From assembly GCA_002633005.1 (NCBI GenBank), contig NMRA01000138.1, positions 349,566-413,565 on the forward strand: 64,000 nucleotides of DNA, given 5' to 3'. Below the pieces are notes generated by a model that was not told the DNA's origin, did no database searches, and saw nothing but the letters and a program-made list of their open reading frames with translations. Shown here in pieces: positions 23,090 through 35,300 of the stretch (within the stretch, counting starts at the first letter, position 1; every line of letters starts with the position of its first letter). Source of the DNA: Phoronis australis (taxonomy: Eukaryota > Phoronida > Phoronidae). The position numbers and the translations under genes are program-made.

Positions 23090-23656
23090 AAAGGACTTGT
23101 ATGTTGTTGCTGTTATCAAGTGTTTCTACAAATATGTTCATAATTACTTACCTTCGTTTTTTAACACATTCAATTTAATAACCCGTGGGCCTGTTCATGA
23201 ACATTACACTAGACAACGACATCATCTACAAACTCCTCGTTGTACTAAATCATTTGTAGAAGTTTTTGTTCGCAATGCTTTACCTCATATCATTATTAAC
23301 CTTCCTGAAAGTGTTTCTCAAAAATTTATACCCATTCGTTATCCTCTGTTATAAATTATTTTAAGAACGTTTGTTTTGAAAGTTATGAACTTGAGTGCAC
23401 TATTCCCAACTGCTTTGTGTGTAACTATTTTTGATAATTTCTCCTAGTCTTTTTACAAGTAGTTTTAAATTACATTATCACCTAATTTTGTAATTCTGAT
23501 TATCTATAACATTGTATTTTTTCTTTTTATTTCTCTGTAGACTCCGTGGTTAGCGGACCCTTCGGGTCCTTCACGGAGTCTCCATAAGCATAAATTTGTA
23601 TTAATTGTATTTTTTGTCTTAACGTGAATAAAGTGTATTACTACTACTACCACTAG
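23090..23656 (+). mobile_element. 3' end of a non-LTR retrotransposon (LINE)
   Basis: The frame 23097-23354 has the layout of the C-terminal tail of LINE reverse transcriptases (NYLPSFFNTF, then HEHYTRQRHHLQTPRC, then INLPESV). A 3' UTR of about 300 bp follows, ending in AATAAA and a short TACTACTAC tail. A strong hairpin sits at 23539-23581. The copy is 5'-truncated, as LINE copies usually are, and lies between the convergent GPCR and HDC genes. Confidence 0.75.
23539..23581 (+). other. Two-tier hairpin in the LINE 3' UTR
   Basis: Outer arms AGACTCCGTG (23539-23548) and CACGGAGTCT (23572-23581) are perfectly complementary. Inside, GGACCC (23555-23560) pairs with GGGTCC (23564-23569). LINE 3' stem-loops can be recognised by the reverse transcriptase during target-primed reverse transcription; that role is inferred here. 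Confidence 0.85.
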
Positions 23657-23895
23657 TACAATGTTAACGTTGTTTGTTCATGTCTCTGATTCAGAAAGAA
23701 TGTATTTGTAATATTTTAGTCATGTTTTTAGGAATGACTTCTTCTTAGTCATGGTGTAATATTTCATTGCTGGATTCTAGAAAGCAAACCTATGTGTGAA
23801 AGATAATATTCGTATACTGTACTATATGATATAATATTACATTACAATATATTATTTATATGATTTTCATGTTGCATTATATTACCAATTTTTAA

Positions 23896-24310
23896 TTTTA
23901 AAATGCTTAGAATCATCAATTTCATGTCAAAAACACCCCAAAAAAGAGAGAAACAGCTCTACCAGTTGATCAGCTGTCAAGTTACAATACCAGCAAACAC
24001 AACAATCTGACGATAGGTTAATTAGCTGATCTCTAGTTATTGGTCGACACACACTACGTAATGTCGGGACAACCAATCATAGTACAAGTCATCCTGTATG
24101 TTTTTAGTGTGAAAAGTCGTTAAATATTGCTGCTTGTTTTCCCGTGGTTTATGGTAAAGTAAAGAACAGTGAGGCGTTGCGTTTGTGGTGGTTGTGACAA
24201 CTTAGTATTTGTCCACGCTGTGGCTCTCTTTACTTTCCCCGCCTTGGTGGACATGACACAATGGTGCTGGGTACGTTCATACGTCACATTCGCGTCCGTG
24301 GAACTAAGAA
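23896..24310 (+). repeat. Dispersed repeat family B, copy 1
   Basis: It shares long blocks with 32314-32735 in the same orientation: GCTTAGAATCATCA, GGGACAACCAATCA, GAGGCGTTGCGTTTGTGG and GCTGGGTACGTTCATACGTC. No protein frame is conserved between the copies. Confidence 0.8.
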
Positions 24311-25682
24311 ACTTTCAACTGAAGTCGATTTTCTTTTCTTCTATTTTATTGTTTTTGGGATATTGAATGCACTGACTAAGGGCTCAGGGATGAAAACTTC
24401 GCAGAATAATTCCAACACTCGAGGCTTGGTGTTACCAGGAAAACAGTTTGTGACTCATATGTTTACTGTCAGTCAGTGTGAAATGACAGTAGAGGTTATG
24501 TAATGGGTGAAAACCAGGTTCGGTCAGTATCAAGTTTTGTGGGCTTTCATGAAAATCAATAGCGTGGCACTACAGTAAACACGTGGACGAATTAAAAATG
24601 AAAGCATTGTGCACGCTGAAATTGTGACAACGACCCAAATTGTCACAATTTTTGAAACTGTGACAATTTGGGTTACCATTTGCGAACCAAACTGTCACAG
24701 AAAGTTTTGCATGTGATAAGTTGGACCTGCACTACAATTTAGAGGTTGTGACAATTTGGACGGTGGTAACACAATGCACTCGAACGTAGACTGTTTTGTA
24801 ATATGTGTTTCATTTACTTGACTTGCTACAATCACTTGCATTCCACCCCCCCTGGAGTTTGTTTAACCGAAGAAAACGCAACAGGGATGACCTGTTGGAA
24901 GGTTGCTTTCATAAGTTACTGATAAATACAAACAGTGCCTCACGTCCTAATGTATTTCGATAATTGTCCACATGTTCCAGCATACAACCATCAAGTCCAC
25001 TCACAAAATATCAACTTAAAACACGAACAGTAACTAAAAATCTAGAATCAAAGCGTAAATATATACGTGAAACGACATTCTTTAACAATATCCAATGCTC
25101 TCCAGATAAACTTCAATTCAGTCATCATAATTACAAAAATACTATTCCATTGGCAAAATACAGTCATGAAAACGTAATAAAACGTTGAAAGTCCAAACTT
25201 CTAAAGTGCCAACAAATCTCATATGTATCAACTCACTGAAGTCAGTTCCAAGTAAATGTATCCCAGTTGTGACATTAGATATTTTCCAACCATCGAAAAT
25301 GTGCATACTACGTCATTGGATCAATTGTTCAGTGCCTTCAAGGAACCAAGACACCAGGATAGCCGAAAACAGTATTGTCCATAACACCTATTTTAATGCT
25401 TATTCTGACCATCAAAGACATACATGTTTACAGTCTCTATATATTTGTTTCCAGTTTACATATCGTTATGTTAAAAGACACATTATCATCTCCACGCAAT
25501 AAGAAAATAAACTCGATAGTTAAAATTGTCGAAAATGATTGAAACAGTAGGGCCTACGCAGCCCACAAACTTACGTTAGAGTAGAGCCTAAAACAGCTAT
25601 TGAACTCTCGTAACATACACATGTACCATCTCGCTTTTAGTAAAAAACGGCCGAGCCTGAAAGCCCCTAAGCTAGGTTGGTT
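24311..25682. other. Convergent intergenic region between GPCR and HDC
   Basis: No gene was recognised. The notable structure is the GTGACAA palindrome cluster at 24619-24760. The far end holds the HDC 3' UTR, for which no clear AATAAA was seen on the minus strand. Confidence 0.55.
24619..24760. promoter_or_regulatory. Cluster of TTGTGACAA palindromes
   Basis: A perfect 15-bp inverted repeat, ACCCAAATTGTCACA (24633-24647) and its complement (24659-24673), is surrounded by further TTGTGACAA / TGTCACA motifs near 24622, 24690 and 24747. It could be a multi-site protein-binding region or a decayed MITE. A regulatory role is unproven. Confidence 0.35.
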
Positions 25683-26321
25683 TCAAATACCTACGTCGTG
25701 TCCGCAGTGTGGACATTTCATAATGGCGTCCACGTCGTAGCCGTTCGAGAGACCAATCAGACTATTCAGACACCAATCGCGAGCAGATATCACGTGCTTG
25801 GAGTCCAAGGAGTTCTGCTTTTTCATTCTGGGATGATCCTTCACAGTACTGTTGAAAGCTGAGTCGACACTGCGCTGTTTATGAGAATCACGCACTGGCT
25901 TATGACTGTAAGTTTCGGAATGTTCGAAACCATGACCGTTAGAAAGCGCCAACGGGATATCTTCGTTACTGTCAAAAATGGCGGCAAAACTGCCGTTGAT
26001 AACCTTTGGCGACATTGGTGTATTGCTCAGCACTAAACTCATTCTGTGCGTTCGTTTACGAGCGGCATCGTGATGGATTTCAGTCTCGCGTGGCTTCAAC
26101 AATTTCTCAAACTTTTCGTCTAAAGTGATCTCTTCATTTAGTACGCCTGCTGCCGTCTTTTGGATAATGTACCAGTCTCGCCGAATATCTTCATCTGTTG
26201 TAAACTGTGACGTCACTGTGAATCGAATGATATATTTCCCTTTAATAGAGGCTGGTACCATATGCAGTTTACCACCACTGTTCAGAGTTGTAAGCAGCTC
26301 CTCGGTCAAATCGTTTTCACC
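25683..26321 (-). CDS. HDC: HDC terminal exon with C-terminal extension
   Basis: It starts at TTTCAG/GGTGAA and encodes the end of the catalytic fold ([20 protein letters not shown]). The rest is hydrophilic and ends in [12 protein letters not shown] and TAA. The extension is rich in Ser, His and basic residues. The CPHCGH end could bind a metal. Vertebrate HDC also has a long C-terminal part that is removed by processing; whether that happens here is unknown. Confidence 0.93.
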   Translation of the reverse strand, partial: GENDLTEELLTTLNSGGKLHMVPASIKGKYIIRFTVTSQFTTDEDIRRDWYIIQKTAAGVLNEEITLDEKFEKLLKPRETEIHHDAARKRTHRMSLVLSNTPMSPKVINGSFAAIFDSNEDIPLALSNGHGFEHSETYSHKPVRDSHKQRSVDSAFNSTVKDHPRMKKQNSLDSKHVISARDWCLNSLIGLSNGYDVDAIMKCPHCGHDVGI

Positions 26322-29300
26322 CTGAAAGGAAGAGAAAATGCTTTCTATTCGATATGTCCGGCGATGAACAGTCGCGTCCTTGTGGGTCATCGATTTAGGT
26401 ACAGGCGCCTACTTGATACGTTTTATTCACATTTTTTCCAAAACAAGACATACAATATATACATTAAAACAGGCAGGTGCATCAGTTTTGCTTAGACCAG
26501 AATGCACTAATCACCTGACTATGACTCGTGTGGACCCCCAATATAGATTTCCTCATAGGTAAAGTCTTCCAATCTGCCTGTTTTTTACCAGGAACTTGAG
26601 AAAAACATTAAACCTGAATGATATCTAGCGGCAGGTTACGTGTCTATCAAGTAGTAGATTCATAGGCAGGGCAAATATCTACTAGATGTTGAGGAGTCTC
26701 GCATTCCACGCCACTCTTAGGGCAGCTTGAGCATGTCATCTGGCTGTGACGTTTCGATGAGATTGCACTGCCACGTTCTATCACACAGTTGATACGGACA
26801 GTTCTGTAAGCTGCTAAGTGATTAAGCTCATCCACTCAGACCCGGATATAACTGGAATTGATTTTGGGCTTGATTAGAGCTTTCAAGACTGCTTGACTGT
26901 CTTAGAACATAAAGATCCCCCTGTTACCAGGGACTGGTTCATGTTCTCTAGCCAGTTGAACAGACATGTCGAAGCCTGAAAAATGTGTCCATGTAATATC
27001 CATATGTCTTTGTCATTATCTTTAATTCAGGAAAGTATTTCCCTGGTCCAGATTGTCCGTTGCCAAGTCTTAAGACATCAGTATAACAGGCAAACTTTTG
27101 GACAGTGAGATTTGCAACTCCATGAACATCTCCAACTCCTGAGGTGAAACTGTTTAAAATTTAGAGTCGTGACTGGAACATCGCTGGGTATTGTCGAAGC
27201 TGTTCCAGCTCCTGACATTGACTTATTGTTCTTGTGTGTGCAGTATCTGTGATTTGCCTAATTGTCTACTTTCTACTGCTTATGTGATAAGATACAAGCT
27301 CAGCTTCAACACTGAGGGAGACCTGCGGGAGAGGCAAACGAATAAGTATTTCTATCGCGGCCGTAGATTTTCCTGGAAACGCAGAAGTAATACACAAGCA
27401 AGGTACATGTAAACGCCGCAACCTTGTTAGTTCTGATGTTGCTTTGTTAAAGAGATGTTGTCCACACAGAAGCGGGATAAACTAACATCGGTCTGGTACC
27501 ACCAGTGTTAATCCAGGGCATATTCTTGGGGGAAAGTCACCATGTTTTACCCACCTCACTTGGCCTTAGTGACCTTGTCTACAACATGAGGTGTCCAAAA
27601 ACGATGACGTTCGTGAGTTACATCAAGATAGATAACCTGCGTAATTGGAGTTCAATGCCATAGAGCGTTCAATGGTGTTATAAAGAGACGGAAATATACT
27701 TATTCGACCTACAATGCAAAGTACGTAATGATCCAGTTTCCCCGTGACCATTGTTCGTGAAATTCATTATATGATATTTGAACTTTTGAGGTGTGAATCT
27801 AAAACCAGGTTCATGTACTTGATCGACAGTTAAGAGTGTGCACTCACCTTTAATCGAAATACTACCATCCCCAGATGGCGTTTTGCCGCAACTTCAAATC
27901 TTGGATCCTGACGCACTAAATTTTCGAAATTTTTCGCATGTGTTACACCCTACAAACATAATAATAGTTCATTTAATATTGTGGGTTAAAAATGACCTTG
28001 GTATCTTTTAAATGTACCACTCTCAACTGTGGACGACAATGTCCACCTTGCGTAGATTTGCGGCATTGCGGCATATTGCGGTTCAACACGTTACGTCGCA
28101 AAATCAGTTTCGCAGCACAACGCGGCGGACTCTCTCCTAGTTCTGAGTTTCAAATCAAGTTAACGATACTGTGACATATCCTAGTCCTACATAAGGTCTT
28201 CTATTTGATCAACTGCAAGGTCCCTCCTACATCATACCAATATATGTTTCATTAAAAATATTTATACATGCCAGAGAACTAGGTAAAACAAAGGCGTGGA
28301 CCACTTCACGTAAAAATACCCGGCCTCCTGTTTGGAAGCAAGTCCGAGAACTCGACGTATTTGCATGGAAACGAAATGAATAATTGTTACAAGTTATACC
28401 TTACGTATGTGTTCTTGTAAGCCCTGTACTCCGAACGAGCGAATGACAAACCACAGTTTAAGAGCCCTGAACCGACGACTAAGCGGTATCTGCCAATGCT
28501 GAAATGTAACATACGTATAAAGGTATTTCGTGAATAACGCCAGGCCGTTGACATCACTTCCGTGTGTTCCATGGATAGTACATACTCACCAAGGAAACAT
28601 CAATTAGCTAAAAAGTTCACGAAACAATCCTAGCGCTTATGAATTCACTGAGAAAGTATCTATAAATGTCTTCATCCTGGTCTCTCTCTCATTTCTCAAG
28701 CCTCGACTTCACCGAACTCGAAAATCTTTTTAAGTCTAGTGTGTTTTTCGTTTCTTCTGGACTTTAACGTCGCATTTGTTTTTAACAGTAAAATATAAAT
28801 CATCATGTGAAAGCAAGCTTCCATCAAGCTATCACAGTTCCGACAACCCCGCTTTTGTACAAAAGGTGGGTTTTCAAATTCTAAATTTTTTTAAAATATT
28901 CATTGTCTTTCAATACACGTCATAGATTTTAGCGCTTGCTCTCTGAACGTGCTGACACGCAAATGAAATTCGTCGATTGTTTTGCATTAAAAACGACGTT
29001 GTAGGACCCCAACATAAAATCGATTGTTCCTTTCTCCATAACGAGCATCTCCTGGAAGTTTTCCAAAATCTCTTCACAATGAAACAAAATTCTTTGGGCC
29101 TTAAAAACAACATATTGACCGAGAGTGATTAACGGTTGGTATTGGTGAAGCAAGGGTAAAACTGAATAGTGAAGTCCTTTTATTCCGTAAATTAATTTGT
29201 TGATTTTACAACTACACAATATCAAATAAAATGTCCAGCATTTCAACAGTACAACAATTCATTAATTAATAAAAGGAATGTTTTTAACAAGCTCATTCGA

Positions 29301-32300
29301 TACAAAGTTCGTCCATTTCCGTGTGACGTTATCACGTTATCATATATGTACATAAAACGCAGCACGGAAATGACGAATTGTATCGAATGAGCGTGGTTTT
29401 TAGAATACTAAAAACAATATTTTCTGTGGCGCCAGACATCATTTGTTGTAAAGAAATAGGCTAAAAATGCCGCGATGAAGAAGTCAAGTACAATTGGTTT
29501 CGAGCAAAAAGAATCCGAAAGCGAATCACAATGAGATTTTCGGGAATAGTCTTCAGTACTTCAACAACAACAGCAGCAGATAAAACAACAACAACAACAA
29601 CAACAACAATAGTAACGGAGGCACAAATGACGATAATGATAATGGTGGTGACGGCAATGCCAACGTTCATGACATAACGTTGACGATGGCAATGGTGTTG
29701 ACGATGGTGAAGATAATGATGTCGCTGATGATGATGATGATGATGATGATGATAATGACAACGATGATGGCGATGATGATAATGATAGTGGTGATGGTGA
29801 TGACGATGACGATGACGTTGATGACTGGTGATGATAGTAATGATGATGAAAATGATGATAATGGTGATGATGATGATGATGATAATGATGATGATGAAGA
29901 TGATGATGATAATGATGATGATGAAGATGATGATGATAATGATGATGATGAAGATGATGATGATAATGATGATGATGAAGATGATGATGATAATGATGAT
30001 GATGAAGATGATGATGATAATGATGATGATGAAGATCGATGGAGATGATGATGATATCAGTGACGATGTCGCTGATGATAATGACGATGAAGAAAACGAC
30101 AGTAATAAAGATGGTGTCCATGATGATAAATTTGATGACAACAGGTAAGAGGACGATGATGATAACCTCCAAGAACCTCAACTCCTACTGTTTCTAAGAT
30201 AATTGTCTCTGGGAGAAGACATATTTCACGGGGATCCTCTGAGGGATTTAATGCATACAGCCGCAGACTTGATGCCCAAATGTGAGCTTATATTGGAGCA
30301 GGAGAAATATAAAATGCATTGAAATACAACACACGTCTTACCATGTAGTCAATTGCAGCACCTAAAATTACAGCAATTTTTTTCTATGTGTTATCATTAT
30401 CATGATTACTATTATTATTATCATTATTATTACTAATATTATTAATAATAATAACAATAACAACAACGACAACATTACTAATAATAATACTAATATTCAT
30501 TATTACTACTACCATTACCACTACCACTACTACTATCACTGTCACTACCAATATCATTATCATTATTATTACATTATCATTATTAGTATTATTGTTGCTC
30601 TGACTATTACTATTACTATTACTATTATTATTTTTATTATGTAAACCGTATTAGAATGTGAGTCAAAGCACGAGATTCAAAGGACACTATCACTCTTATT
30701 GCCGAAATTTTTCGGAAATTCTTGAAGTCATTATTTTTGCCAGAGCTATAAAAACAACACAATCCGTTGTGTTGTTGTAATTTCACTTCAAATCGCCAAT
30801 GCTTGCCATTGTCTCATAGAAACTCGATGATATCATGGCCGGTGTCTGTCATTTAGTTATGTTTAAAATACTTTGTGGTTAACGCGCGCGAATTCGCTCT
30901 GCAGCTATTGTGGAGTTCGCTAATGTCTGTCAAGTTTCTTTTCTCGCCAGAATATCCCTTTAAAATGAGTTTCCGTTCTTTGACAGCGGCATCCAACAAA
31001 AAAGTTCCAGTGCTCTTTCAGTTGAAACACTTTAAACAATGGTATGTTTGTTTGTTTGTTTTTTTAAGCTATCTTTACTGTCAAAACCGTACGTCAAACG
31101 TTTTCCGATAACTAGTCATGACAATTTAAGCATTCTGAAGCCACTATAAAAAACGTTTGTTTACATGTCTAATTCGTGTTGTTTATAATCACCTGTATTC
31201 GCGTGCTTCAAATAGAGCGGTTGAACGTTAAATGTTTTGTGGAGAGCACCGCTGTTCTTTACCCTACAAAACAAAAAGTAAAATGAGAAGTCAACTCTAA
31301 ATCACAGAACATAGCGAGTTGCCATAACAACGCAATTATGCCCAAAAGTCTGTTCTTGCTACAGTGAAATCTGAGTATTTTGAAAAAGAAAAAAGACAAA
31401 ATGAAATGTTTGGCAAAATGAGTCGGTCATACACCATAACCTACTTACACTACTTTTTTTGCCTGTGGAACTATGTTAATAAATGCGTGAAAGAAGACTT
31501 TCAAGTAGAAATTCATAAATTTCCTACCGAAAGAACGTGATGTTAACGATGTGCTTCGCAGGCACAAGAACAACTAAATAATTTACAGTCAAGACGTTGC
31601 CTGATCACATTCATTTCCCACAATTCCCAGCGTCTGGTTACACCAAGACCGAAACTAGAGTTTTCACACTGCGGATGTGTGAATGCGTGAATGTGACCTA
31701 CAAACTCCTCGAACCCTCCCAACCCCAGCCAATTTACACTAACGCAGTCTACCATCAGGCACTCTTTCACCACAGGTATTTGTAAGAGACCAAATCTCCT
31801 CTCTTTTTCTATCCCTTTCCACGGCTCACCGCTATTATTCCAGTTCAACCTTAGTAATACACCGATCTTTTCCGTTAAACAGGCTCTCCCTTCCAAACAG
31901 ACACACGTTTGACACGTAAAGTACCCCCAAATGGACCATTATCTCTACGAAGTTCTAATAGCTGAATATGTTTCGTCTTTCAGTCAACATCTATAACTAC
32001 CATCCTGCCAATAACAATGGGAACGACAAATTATGAAAACAAAATATTTAAACTCGCTGTATCTTATTCGGAGGCAGGAACGGTTTATGGAGATGTGTAA
32101 AACAGAGCTTCTTCCGTATAAACCGTTGATCAATGAGACCCTTTGGAGATAGAGGGGATGTTTTGTTCCTTACATGTCAGTCCTGGACGAATGATTAATT
32201 TGAGACTTGTTACACTTTCATCCATTTAAATACATGCATAACTAGAAAAACCAACAAAATGCTCAAACGGTTTGAATTTGGTTCTGATGTCACGGTAAAT

Positions 32301-35300
32301 AATGTCGATGGGCTCAAAACTGCTTAGAATCATCACACCATTTTCACACCAAAAACCCAAAATAACCTACCACTCGATTAGCTGTGGAATTTGAACACTC
32401 GCAAACACTATCTGACAATATTTTATTTAGCTGATTTCGAGTTACGAAACACGCTACGTAAAAGTGGGACAACCAATCAAAAAATTGGTCAGCCGCGATT
32501 GTGTTTGGTGTGAAATATCGTCAGATATTTATTGCTGCTCATTTTCCGTGGTTTACAGTATAATAAGGAATGACGAGGCGTTGCGTTTGTGGCGATTGTG
32601 ACAATTAGTATTTGACCACACTGTGGCTCTTTTCACTTTCCCGCGGGATCCCGGAGAAGCGTAAGTTTGTACAAGAAACGCGCGTGTTGTTGACGCTCTA
32701 GCGCTGGGTACGTTCATACGTCACACTCATATTTGTCGACAATATTACGACGCGTCATATCATCACTACTACACGTACCACATTGCAGTGCAGTCAAAGT
32801 TGACCATCAGCCATTTTGAGGGGTTGAATGCGAATGACTGCGCATGTTCCACGCCCTTCATGTGCACTCTGAACTCCGGACAAAGGAACGCAGAGCCAGC
32901 ATAAGCGGCATCTACGTGCATCCAAATAGTTTCTCGCTCGCCTGTCGAAAACAAAAGAAAACAAAGAAAGCAATTAATTGAGTTAATTCACAAATTTTAT
33001 TTTGGCATCAATCACGGATGGTAGCGGTGACCGATAAGTGAGCCCCCTTCTCGGCCATCGTTCAAGCCAACGTCTTAACTGATTATCAAAAGACAATGCC
33101 TGTAAATGCCAGCCACTGATGTTCAGCATAATGAGCCCTCAGTATACGTCGTTACATTGAAATTGAATTATTGTATGATTGATCGAGCGTCCCTTACGAA
33201 CAATGTTGTGTCTCGGACGCGACAGAAGTCTCACCAGATCTGACTCGCTTAATCGCACGTTTTTCTACTTTTTACGTGATGCATGGTTTGTGTAAGAGGA
33301 CGTGCGAGGTGTTCTCTTATGGCATAAATGCTTGACATCAGTCAGCTCTACTTCAAGATGTAATGTAGTGCAATGTGTTTCAGGTCAATGTGTCCCGAGC
33401 GCAAGTTCGCCGCGTGAAATGCAACTGAAACGAAAAGTCAACAAAACAAGAGCGCATTTTCGATGCGCATCTCGGACCGCCACAATTAAAAATAGGTAGA
33501 TCGCTTCTATAAAATCCAGAAGTCATACTCACAGATAATCCCCAGCTCTTCCAAATTATCAAAGGCGCACGCGCCAGTTGTACCGCTTGAAGCGCATAAC
33601 TGTAATAAAACAAACGAAAGGCATCAAGGTGCAGCTTGTCAGAAATAGAGGATGGAAACCAACCTTTACCACGGACGCGTCCCCTTACCACACACCACAA
33701 ATACTCTTACCATGAGCAGCATCCTTTACCATGGAACTTGAACACCAACCACCTCACATCAGACACTCTTACCACTTCAATTTTAGTGCAAGTGACCGAA
33801 ATGCGCGACCTAGAGTCTAATGTGCTACTTTGTTGGTCGTTTGCACTAAAACCTGTCCTTGGTAAGAGTGCGTGAGTGCGGTTGATGGTTAGGTTCTGTG
33901 GGTAAGGCAACTCTGCGTGATAAGAGTGTTTTAGGTTTGTGGCAAGGGTGGTTTTCATCGCCCCTGACTCAGACAAAATTATAGCAACTCGACTTTTGAA
34001 GCTGTGACAATGACAGATATATGACAATGATAATAAGCAAAGTTTTAATGTTACGTAAGAACTTATCGACATGCCTGTGTATTTAGCCACATATCTAAAA
34101 TATTATAAATTTTAATTCAGTTAAAGAGGAAAGCTTGAAGAATTTTATTCGTGACTTTTTAACAACATGTGATTTATTGGGTCATTTGATCACGTCATTT
34201 TGATAAAATTGACCAAAAAAGGTACGTTGAAAGCTGAGCAACAGTATCAAGAACGTCACCAAATTTCATTTCATACAAAAGTTCATGTTGAAATCTCAAA
34301 AACAGTCTACATTTCTCTAGATTATCATTTCATTTGCGTTTTATGCAACGTTAGATTTTTTCATGAAAATCATAAAATTCATATTTTTAATAGCGTAGCA
34401 TTTTAAAAACAATGCCGAAAAGCGTATTGGATAACAGTGCACAAACCATAGTATCTGAAAGTTTTATATACATCCCATTAGCCATTTTGGAGACGTGGTG
34501 TTCCGAACTTAGTCAAATCTGACCATTTTTCTAGGGTCCTACACAATCTTAAACATTTTCTCTTGGAACAACATTCACTCACGTAAAAAGGAATGAGACC
34601 GTTAGCTTTATCTTCCTCAATCGCCTCTGCTAGAGTTTCGCCCCGTAACGACAGCTGTTCATCCGACGGTAGAAGACGCAGCTTCACAAGGCCTATAAGT
34701 GTAGCCTTCTCTACTGATGAATGAGCCTGAAAGCATTGTTACTCTCTAAATGACTATTTTCAGTGTGCTATCATGCTCCTGGTGCCATTTTGTAGTGATA
34801 GATAGATACAGCTAGATAGATACAGCTAGATAGATACAGCTAGATAGATACAGCTAGATAGATACTTTGTAGTAATAGATATTGCTAGATAGATACAGCT
34901 AGATAGATACAGCTAGATAGATACAGCTAGATAGATACTTTGTAGTAATAGATATTGCTAGATAGATACTTTGTAGTGATAGATACAGCTAGATAGATAC
35001 AGCTAGACACATACTTTGTAGTGATATATAGATACAGTTCAGTGACGGATTTGGGGGGGGGAGGAGGCCATGCCCCCCTAAAATTCTCCCAGATACCATT
35101 TGGCAGTTCGGGGTGCGAATTGTAGGATATTGCACGAAGCATAGTATCAGAATGTTTCATAAGAATCAAATCACCCATCTTTGAGATACCGTGTTCTGAA
35201 GTTGATCGGCCAAATTTGGACATTTCTCTAGGGTCCTTCATAATCTTAAGGACGTGCCCACGAAAATGTTGCCTTAGGCAATTTTCAGTGTCTCAAAACA

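Noticed and set aside
29461-30181. 206- and 226-residue minus frames and acidic plus frames
   Set aside because: Poly-Ile, poly-His, poly-Asp and poly-Met products of the GAT microsatellite inside an HDC intron.
31543-31896. 117-residue minus frame in an HDC intron
   Set aside because: It lies between two well-fitted HDC exons, has no homology signal and a chance-like composition; no splice role.
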